Shown here in pieces: positions 59,641 to 64,000 of a stretch of DNA of 64,000 nt. The notes beneath the pieces are model-generated. The model had not been told where the DNA came from, made no database searches, and was given only the letters and a program-made list of their open reading frames with translations. How positions within the stretch are numbered: the first letter of the stretch is position 1; each line of letters begins with the position of its first letter. The DNA comes from Akanthomyces muscarius (lineage: Eukaryota; Ascomycota; Sordariomycetes; Hypocreales; Cordycipitaceae): NCBI RefSeq assembly GCF_028009165.1, contig NW_026611617.1, positions 754,001-818,000 of the forward strand, in the 5' to 3' direction. A program made the position numbers and the translations under genes.

Positions 59641-60929
59641 ACCGGGTGACTATCGATGGTCGTGGGAAAATGAGCGGGAGACGATAAATGGGGAAAAGGT
59701 AACGGTGTCGTGGTATGATCTAGTCTCGCGGTTTGGAGCTTGGAGTGGGAAGAGGACAAATGGCCAGACTGAAGACGCGATGGCTTTTATATGAGATTAG
59801 ACAATGTGTTTGTCACGGTATATTGGGGAGTGTGATCAACTTACGACCGTGGCGCATTGTATGTGTTGTCGTTTTCGGATCGTGATTCAGCAGAAATGTG
59901 TACGCTCGTCAGCCCGTCACAGCATCTGCCGAGAGCGCGCCGTGATACTGCTCTTCGAGCAATACACATTCCTGCTATATTGGTATTTTTTTGGTATTCT
60001 GTTACGTTTCTCGTCCACTAGCACTGATGCACTTACACGGATTCGCCGGTGCTGGACAGCACTTATGCAGTGGCACCTGGCAGCTTTACTCTGACAAATG
60101 CATTTATGCCGAGCTTGTCCGTCTTCTGATCCGTTTCCTTTGAGCAGGAGTATCCTGGCGGTTTCATTATCGTCATACGAGGCAGCGTTGCTGAGAGTCG
60201 AGATCCAGATCTCGGTGCGACAAATGGAGTTACCATCTTGCTCGCGTTTTATGTGGGGGAATTTTGCGTTCGTTTCCGCTTCAGCTACCTATTCACCTTC
60301 CAATTTCCAGTATTCGCAGTATTTTTCCGAGTGGTTCATTCGCGACGCAAAGATGCTCAAGCTACACCTGTACCATGTAATGTTACGAGGTCCGTCGGGT
60401 CACTTACACGGACCGATCTCGGCGACCCTGTCTTGGTTCCTTTAGCGCCATGTTCATGCCATGCTATTCTTTCACAATAACCGCTATATCAAACTTTAGT
60501 TCAGGATGAGGAGCTAGCTTTGTTCTAAGTCAGCATTGGGAACTAAGCACCGCGGAGTCACTTTGACATGTGCATCTCGACAAGTGGTTCGAAGAAAGAG
60601 GAGCCAGCCTGTGTGACTGGAATTGTAAGTGATGTGAAGCAAGGGAAAACAATCTCAGAGCATGTGCCGCGGGCATGATGATATATAAATGCACGAATCA
60701 CGTGAAGCGGCCTAATGTCCAGGTGTTGGGCGAGCAGGGCAGGTGTCACGACGAAGCACGACACTCCGTCAGGCTGCGGCGCATCACCGTGACAGCTTGT
60801 CCAACCACACCGGACCCAATCTTGATGCAGCAGGCTCCACGAGCTTGTCTAAAATCATTCGCCTCACTTTCTGTACTGCTTTATAGCCTTGATTTGCTAC
60901 AATCAGCCTCATTTACTTACACACAAGTC
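59641..60929. other. Intergenic region
   Basis: About 1.3 kb between divergent kinase-like relics. No gene is supported. Stretches with repeated CTTACACGG-type words occur at about 60034 and 60402. Confidence 0.45.
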
Positions 60930-61471
60930 ATGCATACCAACCCATACCGCATTCGCAGTTATACCAACACCAACCCTGGAGAAACGCCAGCAAGCTTCTC
61001 TCCTCAGCTACGCCTGAACGGAAAGTACTTTCACATCCACGTCGGAGAGTCGCGCTTTCGTAACTCCCCGGTGCGAATGCCCGAATTCCACCAGTACCTC
61101 TCCTTCTTGATGTCCGAGGAGGAAGAGTTGGACGAGGAAGACCAGGCCAATGCTCCTCCGGCAACGACACACATAACGACCACCATGGCATCACCATTGA
61201 TGACTGCTTCGCTTGGGCTGCGAAGCCATTTCTTGACCCGCTCAGAGAATTGGCCCCCAAGCCGCCGCCTGCGTCTACCATCACTGTTGACGCTTTCTTC
61301 AACTCGGACTCTTACGAGTGTCGGCTAGGTGTTACTGATGATCGTCTCGAGCCTGTACTCATTGATGTCATACAAAATGAACCTGATTTCATCCCCGAGC
61401 ATCTGTCTCCCGACTCCAAGCCGCAATACGGCACACCCGCATCGATCTTCTTTCCCATCTTCCCCTTGTAA
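60930..61471 (+). pseudogene. Truncated kinase-like relic with frame break
   Basis: The ATG at 60930 opens a frame (LRLNGKYFHIHVGESRF...MPEFHQYLSFLM, then an acidic stretch). Its homologous continuation (GITIDDCFAWAAKPFLDPLREL...DSYECRLGVTDDRLEPVLID) lies in the -1 frame and ends at TAA 61469-61471. The unit is 542 nt, again one short of a multiple of three. Both halves align by eye with the minus-strand relic at 58.7-59.6 kb: GKYFHIHV with GRRFTIIV, DDCFAWAAKPFL with GGCVAWAVAPCL, YECRLGVTDDRLEPVL with WECNLYAKDERLLPDL. It stops before any kinase catalytic loop, so only the N-terminal third of the family remains. Confidence 0.5.
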
Positions 61472-61936
61472 CAGATTGAACTTTGAGCGATAATCCCAAC
61501 ACGATCCTCAGACACTCATTGATTTTTGACATTGCCCTATAGTAATCTGAATCTTGCAGCAGCATTCATGGGTGGCCTACCAAAGATGACAGCTCACCAC
61601 TCATAGTTGTAGCCAAAGTCCGTACCCTGCTTTGGTCGCGGCTGCGACGGGCAGAAGTAATCACAACCTTGAAGATGACAAGAACAGCAAATGAAAAATG
61701 TCTTTTTTGGTTGTATTACAATGGTATGTATATGCCTAATGTTCATGAATCGTCTCGTTTCCGCGTTTGACGGGACGCAAACAGCCTCCTCGCACTCTCC
61801 ATCACCGAAAACGAAAGCTCCGCGCACATCTCACCGACGTTGCACACGAATAAAACTCCACCGCTTCAAGCCCGATGTACATGCACAAACAACTCTATAA
61901 TCACAACTAAGCATCTCCAAGTACAAACAGGTCCTT
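61472..61936. other. Intergenic region
   Basis: About 465 bp between the last relic and the 3' end of the palmitoyltransferase gene. Nothing supported is seen. Confidence 0.6.
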
Positions 61937-64000
61937 CTAGACCTCCTCGCCAGCCACAGCCTCGTAACCACCTCTAGCTCGCATGCCCGTGAGCTGCATC
62001 AGCGTCGGACTCTCATACATGTCCGTGTAGTCCACCTTGTCGCCCCCAAGCAGCGCCGTGCCATTGTCACGCTGGCCAAAGATGGGCGCAGGGTCGAACC
62101 AGAAGTCCTTGCAGTTGAGCAGGCAGCCGCGACTATACGGGTTCTTCTTCTTCCGGCGATTCTTGCCGGTAGCCGCGCCACGGCCGGTAATCGTCTCGAT
62201 AAAGGGATCGACGCCCAGAAGACGGCTCCATTGTCGCAGGGTGCCGCCTTGGCGCTGGCGATTAGCCGCGGCGGGCGCATTGGCTGGGCCTGCGGAGATG
62301 GCGGGGTGGTTGGGATCAAGCGGTGCACCGGTCGAGGTGAATGCCACCGAGGCGTTTTGCCCCGAGTTGATGCCCATCATGTTCTCGTACGTCGTCATGG
62401 CGCGCGACACCTGGATGAGCTGCGTGGCGACGAGCATCGACACCCACGTCAGCTGCAGCGTGATCCAGCCGCCTAGCAGCAGCGTGTAGGCGTCGGCATT
62501 GACCAGCTTGCAGATACCGGGGCTCAGGACGTTGCACTGGTCCGACGAGTCGACAGAGATGCCGGTAAAGTAGTTCCACAGCAGCCAGTTGTAGAAGAGG
62601 ATGCCGACGGTGAGCGAGAGAAGATAGAAGAAGAAGTGGCGGTGCGTGTTGACGCCGACGCAGTTGTAGACCCAGGGGCAGTGGTGGTCGTGCTTGGCCA
62701 CGCAGCGCTGGCAGCGACGGCAGTGCTTGCTACGCAGCGGCGTGCGGATCATGCACGTAACGCAAAAGTTGGTCTCGTCGTACTTCCACGTCTTGAGCAG
62801 GTCGTCAATGACGGCGCGCTGCTCGGCGATGCCGTTCATCTTGGGGACATAGCCGGGGTCGTAACGCATGCACGCAGCGTAGAAGAATGTCGTGAGAGAT
62901 ATGCACACGCCAAAGATGAGATTCAGCAGAAGATGCGTCGTCTCGGCGCGGAACATGGTGTAGGGCAGAACGGTAAAGAACCAGTTGACGGCAACTAAGA
63001 AGAGTGAGCCGGCAAAAATGCCAGCCATCCACGGTGTCTTGTGGAAGTGGCGCATATCCGAGGGCGCATATTCCAGCACCTGCTTGGCACAAAATGTGAT
63101 GCCGTAGCCGATTAAAACTGCAGCGGGAATTCCGAGATATACCGGCGTATGCGACAGCGTCATCAGTCCCGACCACACCAGCAGAAACGGCCACAGGAAC
63201 AGGAACTTGGTCAAAAATGCGCGCTTGTCTTGGAGAAAGTAGGCTGCGCCGGGCCACGGCGGCGTCGACGGGTTTCCGTCCTCATCATAGCCACACTCTT
63301 TCAGCGCCTTGTGCCATGCCTTTTCCGTATGCAGCTCGTTGGCCGTGACGGCCGGCGTCTTGCCAGTGTCCGTCTTGGCGAAGCGGTCGGCGCCGTACTC
63401 GACGACCTTGAGAATGCAGGCCGGGTGTCCCTTGACGAGGGCCCAGTGCAGCGCCGTGAAGCCCTGCTCGTCGGTCGCATGGACGCTGGCGCCCCATCGC
63501 AGGAAGACGTCGACGCACTGCGGGAAGCCCTTGTAGGCGGCCCACATGAGCGAGGTGTGGCCGTAGCTGTCGAGGACGTCGACGGGGATGCCCTGGTGCA
63601 GCAGCAGAATAAGCAGCAGCACGTTGCCGTTAAAGGTGGAGATGTGGAGGGTGTTGTAGCCCTGGGAGTCGGTGATGAGGGGGTCGGCGCCGTGCTGGAG
63701 GAGGAGGTTGACGGTGTAGTAGTGGCACCGCTGGGCGGCCCATTGCAGCGGCGTGGCAATGGACTCGCCACCTTTTCGGTTAATTTCGGCGCCGTGCTCG
63801 ATGAGGAATTTGCACATTGCATACTGGTTGTTAATTGCTGCCCACTGGGAGCTGTCAGCGTATGTCCAAGCGGATGTCGGGGTCAGCACATACATGCAGA
63901 GGTGTAATTCCTTCGTCGTCGGCATAGGTGGCGTCAAACTCGCCCGACTCGAAGAGCTTCTCCATCGCGGGCACATCGCCGGTGCGGGCAAACTGCATAA
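61937..64000 (-). CDS. akr1: Akr1-type ankyrin-DHHC palmitoyltransferase (5' partial)
   Basis: The gene runs off the window at 64000. Visible exons are the partial exon above 63894 (reading MQFARTGDVPAMEKLFES) and 63844-61937, separated by a 49-bp intron (GTATGT...CCCAG). About 670 residues are present. At least five ankyrin repeats (for example TPLHWAAINNQYAMCKFL, YGHTSLMWAAYKG, QGFTALHWALVKG) are followed by two membrane spans. Then comes the DHHC cysteine-rich domain, with CVTCMIRTPLRSKHCRRCQRCVAKHDHHCPWVYNCVG, two more spans, a TTxE-like motif and a C-terminal tail (NPYSRGCLLNCKDFWFD). It transfers palmitate to cysteines of cytosolic-face membrane proteins at the Golgi or endosome; yeast Akr1 modifies Yck2 and Lcb4. 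The catalytic motif is a full DHHC, unlike the DHYC of yeast Akr1. Confidence 0.95.
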   Translation of the reverse strand, partial: LCSLPAPAMCPRWRSSSSRASLTPPMPTTKELHLCMYVLTPTSAWTYADSSQWAAINNQYAMCKFLIEHGAEINRKGGESIATPLQWAAQRCHYYTVNLLLQHGADPLITDSQGYNTLHISTFNGNVLLLILLLHQGIPVDVLDSYGHTSLMWAAYKGFPQCVDVFLRWGASVHATDEQGFTALHWALVKGHPACILKVVEYGADRFAKTDTGKTPAVTANELHTEKAWHKALKECGYDEDGNPSTPPWPGAAYFLQDKRAFLTKFLFLWPFLLVWSGLMTLSHTPVYLGIPAAVLIGYGITFCAKQVLEYAPSDMRHFHKTPWMAGIFAGSLFLVAVNWFFTVLPYTMFRAETTHLLLNLIFGVCISLTTFFYAACMRYDPGYVPKMNGIAEQRAVIDDLLKTWKYDETNFCVTCMIRTPLRSKHCRRCQRCVAKHDHHCPWVYNCVGVNTHRHFFFYLLSLTVGILFYNWLLWNYFTGISVDSSDQCNVLSPGICKLVNADAYTLLLGGWITLQLTWVSMLVATQLIQVSRAMTTYENMMGINSGQNASVAFTSTGAPLDPNHPAISAGPANAPAAANRQRQGGTLRQWSRLLGVDPFIETITGRGAATGKNRRKKKNPYSRGCLLNCKDFWFDPAPIFGQRDNGTALLGGDKVDYTDMYESPTLMQLTGMRARGGYEAVAGEEV

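Noticed and set aside
62636..63907. Long plus-strand ORFs opposite the palmitoyltransferase
   Set aside because: Antisense shadows of clear ankyrin and DHHC coding sequence.

Overview
The window is nuclear DNA of a filamentous ascomycete (Pezizomycotina, probably Sordariomycetes and perhaps Hypocreales). Genes lie on both strands and are interrupted by short introns, mostly 47-130 bp, with GT donors, CTAAC/CTGAC-like branch sites and AG acceptors. Many promoters are pyrimidine-rich. The gene content is fungal: a hybrid histidine kinase, Set9, a biotrophy-associated (BAS2-like) secreted protein, a SigF-like NTF2 protein, and a giant DUF6606/DUF3638/DUF3645 protein. I derived 35 introns by joining reading frames across consensus splice sites. 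No transcript data were available, so all exon borders are predictions.

Layout. 0-2 kb: no supported gene. 2.1-10.2 kb (+): DUF1993 protein, GAF-type hybrid histidine kinase, an ORF broken by TAG codons, and a coiled-coil orphan. 10.3-20 kb: M28 aminopeptidase (-), type I sulfatase (+), four-helix membrane protein (+), secreted PI-PLC-like enzyme (-), monocarboxylate-type MFS transporter (-). 20.5-28.1 kb, a nuclear and translation block: Set9 H4K20 methyltransferase (-), mitochondrial uL14m (+), RNA polymerase II subunit Rpb9 (-), Pin1-type prolyl isomerase (+). 28.4-33.5 kb: LrgB-like membrane protein (-) and a HAUS3-like coiled-coil protein (+). 34.1-44 kb (-): a DUF3638 protein of about 3,226 codons with one in-frame TAG. 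45-50.5 kb: degraded serine-protease-like ORF (+), two-repeat BAS2-like effector candidate (+), PTR2 peptide transporter (-). 50.5-53.5 kb: gene desert. 53.5-56.4 kb: divergent pair of a SigF-like NTF2 protein (-) and a membrane-tethered flavin monooxygenase (+). 57-61.5 kb: three related kinase-like relics, each one nucleotide short of an open frame. 61.9-64 kb: Akr1-type ankyrin-DHHC palmitoyltransferase (-), cut by the window edge.

No operon-like or clear biosynthetic cluster is present; most genes are independent housekeeping, nutrient-uptake or secreted functions. The most interesting signals are: in-frame TAG codons in two unrelated loci, which are candidates for A-to-I edited stop codons, RIP-type C-to-T damage or unusual introns; an open, coding-like, CxxC-bearing tail inside the long first intron of rpb9; the tandem graveyard of kinase-like genes with identical-type frame breaks; several genes whose first coding exon is only 3-15 nt; and three introns that seem to use AAG acceptors.
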